64,000 nucleotides of DNA from Paraflavisolibacter caeni (GCF_025628885.1 NZ_JAOTIF010000004.1:223431-287430), one strand, 5' to 3'; counted from the first letter of the stretch, positions 20,553 through 28,917 are shown. A program made the numbers and translations. The notes: generated from the sequence alone by a model not told the origin.

Positions 20553-20818
20553 TTCAGTACATATATTTATTAAAAGTTGGATTGTTAGCTATCAGGATAA
20601 TAAACCTTAACAATAGGGAGGATTCAAATTAATCCCTCCTTTACGTTCAAATCCATCAGAAAGATTCACTAGTAATTCTTATGAAGTATAATTCAAGCAT
20701 CAAGCGATCAACCAAAACAATTTGTCACTCGAAGTTTGTAGTTAGAACACTTATATCTTTAACGTAACCTTTAATACCTAAAGACTTTTATACAACAATA
20801 TTTGTTAGATTTGTATAC
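20553..20818 (+). promoter_or_regulatory. Upstream region of small cysteine protein copy 2
   Basis: The last ~70 bases resemble the region upstream of copy 1. They contain CGTAACCTTT (20763-20772), close to the -35-like half of the island motif but without a good -10 at the usual spacing. TAGATTTG stands just before the ATG, a Bacteroidota -7-like element. Confidence 0.4.
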
Positions 20819-20983
20819 ATGGCAGGTATCATTATTCATAATACACATACTACTTGTAACAGGTATTTAGTACTTGATACAAGGGATTGTTTTACCTGCT
20901 CCTTCACAGAGTTTTTCCCTTTCTGTTCCAAGCTTTACTACTTCTCCAATTTTAAGGACTTTAATACATCTGCCCAGGCCTGA
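20819..20983 (+). CDS. Small cysteine protein, family copy 2 (54 aa)
   Basis: The product aligns without gaps with copy 1 for its first 50 residues: MAGI..., YLVLDTRDCFTC, SFTEFFPFC and LYYFSNFKDF, with cysteines at 24, 27 and 36 (plus one at 13). DNA differences from copy 1 are scattered and many are silent, which suggests protein-level selection. It precedes the N-terminal relic of a glutamate synthase-like gene and then paralog copy 2. Function unknown. Confidence 0.75.
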   Translation: MAGIIIHNTHTTCNRYLVLDTRDCFTCSFTEFFPFCSKLYYFSNFKDFNTSAQA

Positions 20984-21054
20984 AATTTCAGGGCTTTGGA
21001 TTCTTCCTGGTTGTAATTATTCCTTTTATTCATTCATCAGTAAAGTATTTTGCT

Positions 21055-21249
21055 ATGACTCGAAATCAAGCGATTTCAGTAAGTGATAACATCATCTTTT
21101 TACTCCTGCTAACAAATGTGATCGTATTAAAAAATGCATTTGTCATCCACGAGAAATGATATTGGCTATTAGTGATAACGATCCCTATGTTCTTAGCCTC
21201 TTTGATTACGTATCGAAGAAAAGGATGTATGTGTAAAACAAAATTGTAA
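21055..21249 (+). pseudogene. Relic of the N-terminus of an FMN-binding glutamate synthase-like gene
   Basis: The frame opening at ATG 21055 parallels the membrane-anchor region of the complete gene at 21871: MTRNQAISVS..., NVIVLKNA, HEK-stop-YWLLV, ITIPMFLASLITYRRK. The tryptophan of the EKWYW segment is replaced by TGA (21157-21159). Everything after about residue 64 is missing. It shows that a longer unit was duplicated and then mostly lost. Confidence 0.72.
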
Positions 21250-21275
21250 GCACTTACTGTACAAACTAATTAAAC

Positions 21276-21803
21276 ATGTCAATAATGATTGTTACTGCAG
21301 CTTTTATGGCAGTGTCTCTATTGATATTTCTATTGTTGGTCTTCAAAAATGATAAGTATATGAGTAATAGAACAACTGATTTTCTTGCGCGATTTAGCAA
21401 GCTTGGAATTGAGAATAATATTTCATTTTCAAGTCAGGAAATATTAAATGACTGTGCTATTGGTCTTGATGGAAAACACAGGAAACTTGTGGTTTTAAAG
21501 CAATGTGGCCAGTTTGAATATGACTGGCATATCATTAATCTTGATGAAGTTCTGAGCTGTTTTATCAAGAAAACTTACAGGGGTATCAAAGCTGGTGAAC
21601 TGAAGAAAAGGGGGATTGATAATTACCTGGAATCTATTATCCTTCGGTTGGAATTCCTGGATCATAGAACACCCATAGAAATATCCTTTTATGAGCATGC
21701 AGTCCATAAAGGTCGTAAAGTATTGGAGTTGGACAGGAAAGCAAAGAACTGGCAAATTATGCTTTCTAAAATGATAAGGAATCAATTACAGATGATAGCT
21801 TGA
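21276..21803 (+). CDS. Uncharacterised ~170 aa paralog, copy 2 (membrane anchored)
   Basis: The 175-residue protein has an N-terminal transmembrane helix (about residues 4-23, TAAFMAVSLLIFLLLVF), then the family core: NNISFSSQEIL, IGLDGKHRKLVVLKQ, YDWHIINLDEVL, FIKKTYRGIKAGELKKRG, IILRLEFLD, PIEISFYEH and KNWQIMLSKMI. It lies 67 bases upstream of the glutamate synthase-like gene. I do not recognise the family; it may be a membrane-tethered sensor or scaffold of that enzyme. Confidence 0.7.
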   Translation: MSIMIVTAAFMAVSLLIFLLLVFKNDKYMSNRTTDFLARFSKLGIENNISFSSQEILNDCAIGLDGKHRKLVVLKQCGQFEYDWHIINLDEVLSCFIKKTYRGIKAGELKKRGIDNYLESIILRLEFLDHRTPIEISFYEHAVHKGRKVLELDRKAKNWQIMLSKMIRNQLQMIA

Positions 21804-21870
21804 TTTGATGCCCTGAAGAATACATGGCCAGAAAGGTGATCATCATTTTTTAATTAACGACAATTTTTTT

Positions 21871-23436
21871 ATGACACGAAGTCTAAAGGCGGTTTCGATC
21901 AGTGGCATTATATTATCTATGCTCATTTTCATGAATGCCATCATATTAAAAACTGCGAATAAAGTGGATGAAAAATGGTATTGGGCGCTTTTGGTATCTG
22001 TGCCCTTGTTGCTGATAGCTATTAGGGATATTCGACAGAAGAAGCATGCAATTATACGCAACTACCCTCTTATTGGTCACCTGCGCTATTTCCTTGAGGC
22101 CATAAGACCAGAGCTGAGGCAATATTTTTTTGAGTCAGACCTGGATGGAAAGCCCTTCAATAGAAGGCAGAGGTCAATTGTTTATCAACGGGCTAAAAAT
22201 GAAAGACAAAGCGTTGCTTTCGGCATGCAATCAGATCCAATGGCCCTAGGCTACGAGTGGATTGCACACTCTGTATTTCCGGTTTCTATGCTGGATGAAG
22301 ATTTACGGGTGAAGATTGGTAATAAACAGTGTCTACAGCCCTACCAAGCCAGCATTTTAAACATTGGAGCTATGAGCTATGGAGCATTGAGTAAAACGGC
22401 CATTGTCTCTTTAAACGAAGGAGCCAAAATTGGAGGTTTTGCTCATAATACTGGTGAAGGAGGCATCAGTGCTTACCACTTACAAGGGGGCGATCTGATC
22501 TGGCAGATTGGAACAGGTTATTTTGGGTGTAGAAGCGAAGATGGAAAGTTCAATGCTTTAGCGTTTCGAAAAAATGCTTTACACCCACAAGTGAAAATGA
22601 TAGAATTGAAATTATCTCAAGGAGCTAAGCCTGGCCATGGGGGTATACTGCCCGCTGCGAAAAACACTCCTGAGATAGCAGCAATCAGGTTAGTAGTGCC
22701 AGGTACCACAATTCTTTCACCAAGCCGTCATGCGGAATTTGATACTCCAGAAGGAATGATGCGTTTTATTCACCTTTTAAGGGAACTTTCTGAAGGCAAA
22801 CCTGTAGGTTTTAAAATATGTATCGGGGATAAACAGGAGTTTATTGATATCTGCCAAGCCATAAGCTCCACTGGTATTATCCCCGACTTTATTTCCATAG
22901 ACGGTGCAGAAGGCGGCACCGGTGCAGCGCCTCTGGAGTTTACGGATCATTTGGGTATGCCTTTATATGATGCGCTGGCATTTGTAAAACAAACACTTGA
23001 TGCATTCGGCTTGTCTGAACACATAAAAATTATAGTGGCTGGTAAGATCATTACTGGATTTGATATCATTAAAGTGTTGTCTCTTGGTGCATCAGCCTGT
23101 TATAGTGCCAGGGGAATGATGATGGCGCTTGGATGTATACAAGCATTAATATGTGATAGTGACAAATGCCCTGTAGGCGTTACTACACAAAACCCCTCAT
23201 TATACAAAGGACTGCATCCTTCTAATAAAAGGATTCGTGTGGCCAACTTTCATGCCCATACAATTGCAGCGACAAAAGAGATCATGGAAGCATGTGGATT
23301 TAAGAACCTGGAAAGCATACATCCATCAAAACTATTTAGAAGAATCAATGAACATGAGACCAAAAGTTTTGAGCAGATCTATTTCAAGCATAAGGAAAGC
23401 TCCTTTATCAATAATCTTCATTCACTATTAAATTAA
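21871..23436 (+). CDS. FMN-binding glutamate synthase family protein
   Basis: The 521-residue protein has two N-terminal hydrophobic helices (about residues 8-28 and 38-54) followed by a glutamate synthase central/FMN domain: ILNIGAMSYGALSKTAI, NTGEGGISAYHL, PGHGGILPAAKN, IDGAEGGTGAAPLEF and the cysteine segment CDSDKCPVGVTTQNP, which in GltS-type enzymes ligates the iron-sulfur cluster. The glutaminase domain is absent, as in archaeal-type and GlxD-like proteins, so the physiological reaction is uncertain. The membrane anchor is notable. It precedes the Rnk-like pseudogene by 6 bases and is probably co-transcribed with it. Confidence 0.9.
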   Translation: MTRSLKAVSISGIILSMLIFMNAIILKTANKVDEKWYWALLVSVPLLLIAIRDIRQKKHAIIRNYPLIGHLRYFLEAIRPELRQYFFESDLDGKPFNRRQRSIVYQRAKNERQSVAFGMQSDPMALGYEWIAHSVFPVSMLDEDLRVKIGNKQCLQPYQASILNIGAMSYGALSKTAIVSLNEGAKIGGFAHNTGEGGISAYHLQGGDLIWQIGTGYFGCRSEDGKFNALAFRKNALHPQVKMIELKLSQGAKPGHGGILPAAKNTPEIAAIRLVVPGTTILSPSRHAEFDTPEGMMRFIHLLRELSEGKPVGFKICIGDKQEFIDICQAISSTGIIPDFISIDGAEGGTGAAPLEFTDHLGMPLYDALAFVKQTLDAFGLSEHIKIIVAGKIITGFDIIKVLSLGASACYSARGMMMALGCIQALICDSDKCPVGVTTQNPSLYKGLHPSNKRIRVANFHAHTIAATKEIMEACGFKNLESIHPSKLFRRINEHETKSFEQIYFKHKESSFINNLHSLLN

Positions 23437-23442
23437 TTCTTT

Positions 23443-23844
23443 ATGGAAACAGTAAAAGAACAACTTATTATAAGAAAGGACGATTATGAATTAATTGTAG
23501 CCTATTTAAAGGGAGGCCTGAACAGAAACTCATTTGACCGCCACAATGCTGAAGAACTGGAGGCTGAATTAAAAAAAGCCAAACTGGTAAACAAGAATAA
23601 TTTTCCTGCAGATGTGGTGAGGCTAAATTCCAAGGTGAAAATATTGGATGAAAAAGACTGAAAAACCTTTGAGGTTACACTGGTCACACCAGAAAGGGCT
23701 GACATCAAAACGAGAAAGGTTTCCATTATGTCACCGGTAGGAACTGCCCTCATTGGGTACAGAAAGGGACAAAAAGTTAGGTGGAAAGTGCCTTCTGGTG
23801 AAAAGACCTTTACCATTTTAGAAGTTGCACATAAGTATACATAA
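23443..23844 (+). pseudogene. Rnk/GreA-type RNA polymerase-binding protein, interrupted by an in-frame TGA
   Basis: The N-terminal half (DDYELIVAYLKGG, AEELEAELKKAKLV, VVRLNSKVKILDEKD) ends at TGA 23659-23661. The same frame then continues without a break through KTFEVTLVTPERADI, VSIMSPVGTALIGYRKGQ and WKVPSGEKTFTILEV to TAA 23844. Together they form a full 133-residue GreA/GreB C-terminal-type protein like Rnk, which binds the RNA polymerase secondary channel or regulates nucleoside diphosphate kinase. One codon is replaced by stop, so this is either a fresh pseudogene or a site of readthrough. Confidence 0.88.
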
Positions 23845-23872
23845 ATAGTATTAAACTTTATAAACCCAAGTT

Positions 23873-24379
23873 ATGCCGTTATACCTAATAATCATACTGA
23901 TCATCGGATTACCTGCTTTATATGGAATCAGGGAAATAATCAAAGAAAAACGTAAAAAAAGAAGTCAGTTAAGCCTTGCTATGAGTTATGATATGCTTGT
24001 ATTAGAAAATAAGCTTTCGATAGAGTATATCGATATTTTAGAAAATAAGGTAATTGCAATAGACAGAAAAAATAAAAAGCTTGTGCTTATCGACCATACA
24101 GAGGAGAACAAACAAGAACTGTGCATATCATTATTGCAAGTTGCCTCAAGCAGCATAATTGAAGAAAGAGACGAACAGGATAAATGCATCAAAAAAATCT
24201 TTTTAGAAATAAAGTTAAGAAGACACCATATGCATCATAAGTTTTGCTTTTATGATGATAGTAAAGATTCCGTAACTGAGCTGCCCTCCTTATCAAGAAG
24301 AGCCTTGCATTGGAGAAATCGTGTAAATATTCATAGACTTCCAGGAACAGTTAGCATTGAACAAGAATATGTACTTTGA
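23873..24379 (+). CDS. Uncharacterised ~170 aa paralog, copy 3 (membrane anchored)
   Basis: This 168-residue protein is the most diverged member of the family. It has an N-terminal membrane helix (LIIILIIGLPALYGI) and a basic stretch, then LENKLSIEYIDI, VIAIDRKNKKLVLID, IKKIFLEIKLRR, KFCFYDD, ELPSLSRRALHWRNRV. The strand order agrees with copies 1 and 2, but the FIKKTYR element is not conserved. It follows the Rnk-like pseudogene by 28 bases. Confidence 0.65.
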   Translation: MPLYLIIILIIGLPALYGIREIIKEKRKKRSQLSLAMSYDMLVLENKLSIEYIDILENKVIAIDRKNKKLVLIDHTEENKQELCISLLQVASSSIIEERDEQDKCIKKIFLEIKLRRHHMHHKFCFYDDSKDSVTELPSLSRRALHWRNRVNIHRLPGTVSIEQEYVL

Positions 24380-24423
24380 TTATTAGCTTATGATGAGTAC
24401 TTAATTGATAAACAATTAAAGTC

Positions 24424-24807
24424 ATGAAATACATAGAGAATTACGAAGGTATTAAAACTGATATACAAACTATTGACATTGACATGAATGAATATCTTCA
24501 GCTACGTCTTCAAAGCTTAATTATGAAGCTTAAGCAAATAGGGCCAGAAGTAATTTGGATAGACATTTTTATAAAAAATACGAATAAAGGTTTTGTTTAC
24601 CTGCGTAAAATTAGCGTTAGGTTGGCTATACCTGGCCAAGATCACATTGCTTCAAATGTAGGTTATCGTTGGAAATCTTTGCTTAAAAAGGTTGAGAGGA
24701 AGTTAATCCGTCAACTTAAAAAAAGAAAAGCAATGGCAATAAAATATACTCGGAGGGCCTCAACAATAAAAAAATACAAAAGATATCCAAGTTACTTCTG
24801 TTGTTAG
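24424..24807 (+). CDS. HPF/RaiA-like ribosome-associated protein
   Basis: The 127-residue basic protein resembles ribosome hibernation factors: an early strand and helix, then VIWIDIFIKNTN, RKISVRLAIPGQDHIASNV and a helix with KKVERKLIRQLKKRK. The beta-alpha-beta-beta-beta-alpha order and basic helix fit the S30AE fold. Such proteins bind the 30S decoding region and silence ribosomes in stress or starvation. The match is by pattern, not strong identity. Confidence 0.6.
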   Translation: MKYIENYEGIKTDIQTIDIDMNEYLQLRLQSLIMKLKQIGPEVIWIDIFIKNTNKGFVYLRKISVRLAIPGQDHIASNVGYRWKSLLKKVERKLIRQLKKRKAMAIKYTRRASTIKKYKRYPSYFCC

Positions 24808-24843
24808 TGATGTAATATAAGTATTGTAAAAGATGAAAAACAA

Positions 24844-25299
24844 ATGAAAAAACGTATTCAAAATATAAATGAAAAACTAAGCAAATGGCAACGACAAAAC
24901 ATTTTTGCTACCCCCTTACATATTGTATTACTCATTGTTGTGGGTGCGCTTTTCATCTCTACATTTATAGCAAGCTTCACTTCCCAAGAAGGACAATCTA
25001 ATGTAACAAAGCTTAAACTTTATTTACAGGAGTTTCTGGAGATAGATCTAATGACCTTGCGTGCAGAGGATGAAATTTTCAAGCTTGAAAAGCTGGTGAA
25101 TCGGGTAAAAACAACCTGTGAAAAGGACGCCATTTGCGGAGACTATGAATTATGGAAGTTGCTCGATGTTGTTTGCAAAAAATTAAATATTTTTGTGGAT
25201 GGTAATGAAATAAAGGTAAGAAATTCATGGAGGTTGTTCAGAGCTATTGCGCAGGAATTTTATACTTCTTACGCTCCAGAAAGAGGTACTCAGAACTAA
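24844..25299 (+). CDS. Hypothetical single-pass membrane protein
   Basis: The 151-residue protein has a short cytoplasmic basic start (KKRIQNINEKLSKWQRQ), one transmembrane helix at about residues 25-45 (LHIVLLIVVGALFISTFIASF), and a soluble helical domain with two cysteines in TTCEKDAICGDY. The family is not recognised. It follows the HPF-like gene by 36 bases, suggesting one transcript. Confidence 0.55.
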   Translation: MKKRIQNINEKLSKWQRQNIFATPLHIVLLIVVGALFISTFIASFTSQEGQSNVTKLKLYLQEFLEIDLMTLRAEDEIFKLEKLVNRVKTTCEKDAICGDYELWKLLDVVCKKLNIFVDGNEIKVRNSWRLFRAIAQEFYTSYAPERGTQN

Positions 25300-25471
25300 A
25301 CTGCTCAAGTATAAAATTCGTTGAAATAAGAAGTTGCCTATAAAGTCAATTCGCAAACAAAAACCTAGAGCTTACAATCATGGATTGAAGCAAGCTAATT
25401 ATTGTGGTCAGTCAACCAGAGAGTACCCTACCAAATAAATAAGTATTAGTAAAATTCTAAATTGTAACACT

Positions 25472-25909
25472 ATGATTCCACAATTTGAAAATTTATCAGA
25501 TGAAGAACGGAAGCTACTTTATAAAACTCCGGTATTAATCTCTGTGTTGGCTTCCTGCTCATATGGCCAGGTCAATAGCACACAGAAAAAGGATGCCATG
25601 AAGCTTGCTCATTTAAGGAAATTTACGGCAGCTCCTTTATTGCAGCCTTATTACAGAGAATTAGAAAAGAGTTTTAAAGAGCAATTTGAGGAAGCTGAAA
25701 AAATGTATTTTCCTTTTGACGATGAAAAAAGGAATGAACTTAAAAAAGAAATTGCTCGTGTCAATGGTATTATCTCAAAACTTGAAACCTTTTATGGTGA
25801 AGCATTATTGAAAAGCCTTGAAAGATATGCAAAACACGTAAAACATTCAGTGCATACTGTATTCCAGGATATTATTTTTCCTATTGCATACTCAAAAATG
25901 AATAATTGA
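25472..25909 (+). CDS. Conserved hypothetical helical protein
   Basis: The 145-residue protein is all-helical by pattern: LSDEERKLLYKTPVLISVLASCS at the start, DAMKLAHLRKFTAAPLLQPYYREL in the middle, and HVKHSVHTVFQDIIFPIAYSK at the end. The first helices recall the tellurite-resistance TerB fold, but the acidic metal-binding residues of TerB are not clear, so the assignment stays open. Confidence 0.6.
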   Translation: MIPQFENLSDEERKLLYKTPVLISVLASCSYGQVNSTQKKDAMKLAHLRKFTAAPLLQPYYRELEKSFKEQFEEAEKMYFPFDDEKRNELKKEIARVNGIISKLETFYGEALLKSLERYAKHVKHSVHTVFQDIIFPIAYSKMNN

Positions 25910-26083
25910 TAATTAAATGCAAAATATTAGTATACGATTCAATAAGTAAAAGTAATACCAGCATTGGAGCCAGTGTTGCTTTTACTGTTACGGTCCTTTA
26001 ATTCTACTGCATTTCCAAGCCTTGCACCCTTTCTCTTTTACTTACTGTTGGATAATTTTCTTCTAAGAAATCATGACCTCCTG

Positions 26084-26362
26084 CTAGACCCTATAAATAG
26101 TGACGACGCTGTTTGCAATTTCGTCATCAATCTGAACTTCACAGGATAAAATAAACTTTTTCAAACCTGTGTCATTATTACTAATCATCACACCACAAGT
26201 GCCACAGCATCCGCCTCCATAGCAAATACCAAAACTGCGTAAAGGAAGATGCTCAGATATAAGGCACATTAATGATTCGTATTTCCCTTCCCTTGTTTGT
26301 ACCTGATATGTATTTCCTTCATAATCCAGGCTAATTACGATTATATTATTTCTATTATGCAT
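26084..26362 (-). CDS. 2Fe-2S ferredoxin-like protein
   Basis: The 92-residue protein has the plant-type ferredoxin fold with a cysteine cluster: ICYGGGCCGTCGVMI followed about 22 residues later by the last ligand in ILSCEVQ. It is related to the second ferredoxin of the island (32047-32373). A relic of an FAD oxidoreductase N-terminus lies upstream on the same strand, and a copy of the island promoter motif (26789-26815) points this way, so it may belong to a leftward electron-transfer unit that has partly decayed. Confidence 0.8.
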   Translation of the reverse strand: MHNRNNIIVISLDYEGNTYQVQTREGKYESLMCLISEHLPLRSFGICYGGGCCGTCGVMISNNDTGLKKFILSCEVQIDDEIANSVVTIYRV

Positions 26363-26486
26363 AACAAGTATGTTCTAAAAATTGTTTCAATATTATGGCT
26401 TGCCTCAGATGGACGTACTTAGTTGAATATATTAAAGTAAGGAGTTTTTTTGTTTTTATGTCTTTCCATAAAATCATCAATTTGGA

Positions 26487-26543
26487 TTAAATACAAGCCG
26501 CTGGTATGCCAGTGATGCCACCTCCTATGATAGCAACATCCAT
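26487..26543 (-). pseudogene. Relic of an FAD/NAD-binding oxidoreductase N-terminus
   Basis: An ATG at 26543 begins MDVAIIGGGITGIPAACI and then meets TAA (26487-26489). The GGGITG glycine loop preceded by a hydrophobic strand is the dinucleotide-binding start of FAD-dependent oxidoreductases. Nothing recognisable follows before the ferredoxin gene, so the rest was deleted. Confidence 0.6.
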
Positions 26544-26788
26544 AGAAATATCCTTTGTCAATTAAGGAAAAGAAGCCTCCCTATGCAATGATTTCCATAC
26601 AGACGGATATGCAATATTGTTGCCTTAAAAAACTATAATCATGATCGATAAAGCAATTGTGTATTTAAAACTACTAAAAACCCTACCAAATAAAAGAGTT
26701 TGTCGCCGTTAGTTCAGGCACAATAGAGAAGTATTATAGGCTTTATGTATTGATCTAGGAAGAGCATACTCCTCCCCTTACTTAAATA

Positions 26789-26815
26789 GAGTAAGTGAAT
26801 GTGCTAAAGGTTACA
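26789..26815 (-). promoter_or_regulatory. Island ECF-type promoter motif, site 1 (leftward)
   Basis: On the minus strand it reads TGTAACCTTT, 12 nt, TACTC. It points at the FAD oxidoreductase relic and the ferredoxin gene, and lies back to back with site 2. The motif and spacing are identical to four other sites in the island. Confidence 0.75.
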
Positions 26816-26867
26816 AGAGTTTTAAAATTTTTTTTCATCTGCTAAAAAGTAAGTATTTCTAAATTTC

Positions 26868-26894
26868 TGTAACCTTTCGATCTGCCAGTTACTC
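26868..26894 (+). promoter_or_regulatory. Island ECF-type promoter motif, site 2
   Basis: TGTAACCTTT (26868-26877), 12 nt, TACTC (26890-26894). It ends 18 bases before the TTG start of the truncated sigma factor, as expected for an autoregulated ECF sigma gene. Confidence 0.8.
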
Positions 26895-26912
26895 TATACA
26901 ATAAGCAACCAA

Positions 26913-27375
26913 TTGACAATAGCTTATGTTATAACCTATAAAACAGTAGTGGAGCAAAGCCTCCTTGATCATATAGAAATTGAGAATGATGATACTGTTA
27001 TAGAAAAGATCCAGAATGGAAATTTAGCATTGTTTGAAGTTATGATCCGGAAATACAATCCTGTCTTATATAAGATTGCGAGAAGTTATGGGTTCAGCCA
27101 TCAGGATTCAGAAGACCTAATGCAGGATACTCATGTGGCGGCCTATACAAAACTTTCAAAATTTGAGCATCGGGCTTCTTTTAAAACATGGGCCTCCAGA
27201 ATAATGATCAATAAATATCTTTAAATATGGATATTATAAAAATTAAGTTCCACGAGAACAAATCCCGGAATCAAATTCCTTACCTATGTATTTAAAAGGA
27301 AACGAAAACCAGACAGAAGAAGTGTTGCAGAACCGTGAATTGGGAAAGGTTACATTAGGCTCTAGTATTCATTAA
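26913..27375 (+). pseudogene. Truncated ECF sigma factor relic
   Basis: The first 103 residues hold sigma region 2: ALFEVMIRKYNPVLYKIARSYG and HQDSEDLMQDTHVAAYTKL match the intact sigma at 35199 almost residue for residue. A stop then follows NKYL. A shifted frame continues with KYGYYKN, EQIPESNSLP and EEVLQNRELGKV, the linker region, before ending at TAA 27375. Region 4, which would read the -35 element, is gone. The promoter motif in front is intact. Confidence 0.88.
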
Positions 27376-27437
27376 AAATCACCAGTAATTTAACTCCGGG
27401 TATTTGAATTATTATAAAAATTTTCCTTCACAATAAA

Positions 27438-27464
27438 TGTAACCTTTTAATACTTCACTTACTC
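27438..27464 (+). promoter_or_regulatory. Island ECF-type promoter motif, site 3
   Basis: TGTAACCTTT (27438-27447), 12 nt, TACTC (27460-27464), located 82 bases before folE. Confidence 0.8.
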
Positions 27465-27546
27465 CAACAAGTAAGAGTTTTCTGGATCTTCAATGAAAAC
27501 CATGGAAACTACTTGTTGAATGTACAAATGAGTAAAATTTAAAAGA

Positions 27547-28212
27547 ATGTTCACAATTAATAGTAATGGCAATTATGTGGAAGAAACAAACGGGAAATTC
27601 GTTCCGCCTTTATTTAATGAACTTTTGGGCACAAATGATTCAACGCTTGACGACGAGGCAAAAATGTTACTTATCAGTAACCATTTTAAACAGATCATGC
27701 TGATACTAGGTCTTGACCTGAATGATGATAGTCTGAAAGCGACACCTGATAGGGTAGCTAAAATGTATGTGAAAGAACTATTCAGCGGGTTAAATGCTGA
27801 TAATAAACCAGATGTTACTCTTTTTGAGAACAAATACCGCTACAATGAGATGTTGATTGAAAAAAATATTACTGTTTATTCCTGTTGTGAGCACCATTTT
27901 GTGCCCATCATCGGTAAGGCTCATGTAGCTTACTTTTCTAGTGGCAAAGTGATAGGTTTATCTAAAATCAACCGTATCGTGCAATACTATTGCAAAAGAC
28001 CACAGGTGCAGGAAAGGCTTACAGAACAAATAGCAGGGGCTTTAAAAGAAGCCTTGCAAACTGAAGATGTAGCTGTTGTAATTGACGCGGCTCATTTGTG
28101 TGTAGCATCAAGAGGTGTAAGCGATGTAAACAGTACAACCATAACAAGCCACTATTCAGGTAAGTTTAGAAAAGAAGAACCAAAAAGAGAATTCATTTCA
28201 TTTATCAAATAA
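27547..28212 (+). CDS. folE: GTP cyclohydrolase I
   Basis: This enzyme converts GTP to 7,8-dihydroneopterin triphosphate, the entry to tetrahydrofolate and pterin synthesis. The protein of 221 residues carries ATPDRVAKMYVKELFSG, YSCCEHHFVPIIGKAHV with the zinc-binding Cys and His, GLSKINRIVQYYCKRPQVQERLT and AHLCVASRGV with the second zinc cysteine. It probably opens a short operon with the flavin reductase-like gene 39 bases downstream, under promoter site 3. Its place among stress genes suggests an accessory, inducible copy. Confidence 0.95.
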   Translation: MFTINSNGNYVEETNGKFVPPLFNELLGTNDSTLDDEAKMLLISNHFKQIMLILGLDLNDDSLKATPDRVAKMYVKELFSGLNADNKPDVTLFENKYRYNEMLIEKNITVYSCCEHHFVPIIGKAHVAYFSSGKVIGLSKINRIVQYYCKRPQVQERLTEQIAGALKEALQTEDVAVVIDAAHLCVASRGVSDVNSTTITSHYSGKFRKEEPKREFISFIK

Positions 28213-28251
28213 TGCTTCATGAGTTTTATGTCTAGCAGCAAATAAAAATTA

Positions 28252-28917
28252 ATGGAACACAAGATCAAGATAAAAGCTATTGAGCAGGTTACGCACAATG
28301 TAAAACGATTTCAATGTGAAAAGCCAGAAGGGTATGATTTTGTTCCTGGTCAGGCTACAGAGGTTTCCATCAATAAAAAAGGATGGGAAGAGGAAAGAAG
28401 GCCTTTTACTTTCACTTCATTGAATACATCACCCTATCTGGAATTCACGATCAAGATGTATAAAGATCATGCTGGGGTCACTAACGAACTCAATACGCTT
28501 GTGCCGGGTGATGAATTGATTGTCAGGGATGTTTGGGGGGCAATTGAATATAAAGGTCCCGGATATTTTATTGCCGGTGGTGCTGGTATTACTCCCTTCA
28601 TTGCTATACTCAGGCAGTTGAAGAAAGAAAATAACCTGGATGACAGCAAGTTATTTTTCTCCAATAAAACAGATCGTGATATCATTCTTGAAAATGAATT
28701 GTCTTCAATGCTTGGTAAGAATGCCATTTATATCATAACTCGTGAACATAGCAAAAAGCATCAGAATGGCTTTATAAACGAGCAATTTTTGAGAGACTAT
28801 ATTGATGACTTCGGTAAACACTTTTATTTATGTGGACCGCCCAAAATGGTGGAGGCAGTAAAGGACTGTTTAGTAAAACTGGGTGCTTCACCGGAAGCAG
28901 TGGTGTTTGAAAAATAA
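28252..28917 (+). CDS. FAD-binding ferredoxin/flavodoxin reductase-like protein
   Basis: The 221-residue flavoprotein has the FNR-type FAD barrel (GYDFVPGQATEVSI, RRPFTFTSLN) and NAD(P) domain (GYFIAGGAGITPFIAILRQL, LFFSNKTDRDIILENEL, HFYLCGPPKMVEAV). It has no iron-sulfur domain of its own, so a separate 2Fe-2S protein, such as one of the two island ferredoxins, is a likely partner. It follows folE. Confidence 0.88.
   Translation: MEHKIKIKAIEQVTHNVKRFQCEKPEGYDFVPGQATEVSINKKGWEEERRPFTFTSLNTSPYLEFTIKMYKDHAGVTNELNTLVPGDELIVRDVWGAIEYKGPGYFIAGGAGITPFIAILRQLKKENNLDDSKLFFSNKTDRDIILENELSSMLGKNAIYIITREHSKKHQNGFINEQFLRDYIDDFGKHFYLCGPPKMVEAVKDCLVKLGASPEAVVFEK

Noticed and set aside
20763..20789. Sixth copy of the sigma promoter motif before small cysteine protein copy 2
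   Set aside because: The -35-like half (CGTAACCTTT) is good, but the -10 half reads CTTTT; kept only as a weak candidate.
23659..23661. TGA as a selenocysteine codon
   Set aside because: The family has no Cys or Sec at this place, and other genes of the island are interrupted by TAA and TAG, so nonsense mutation is simpler.
25945..26045. Minus-strand frame ending SNAGITFTY, like an outer-membrane barrel C-terminus
   Set aside because: Only about 30 codons, with a stop just upstream and no further barrel sequence; chance cannot be excluded.
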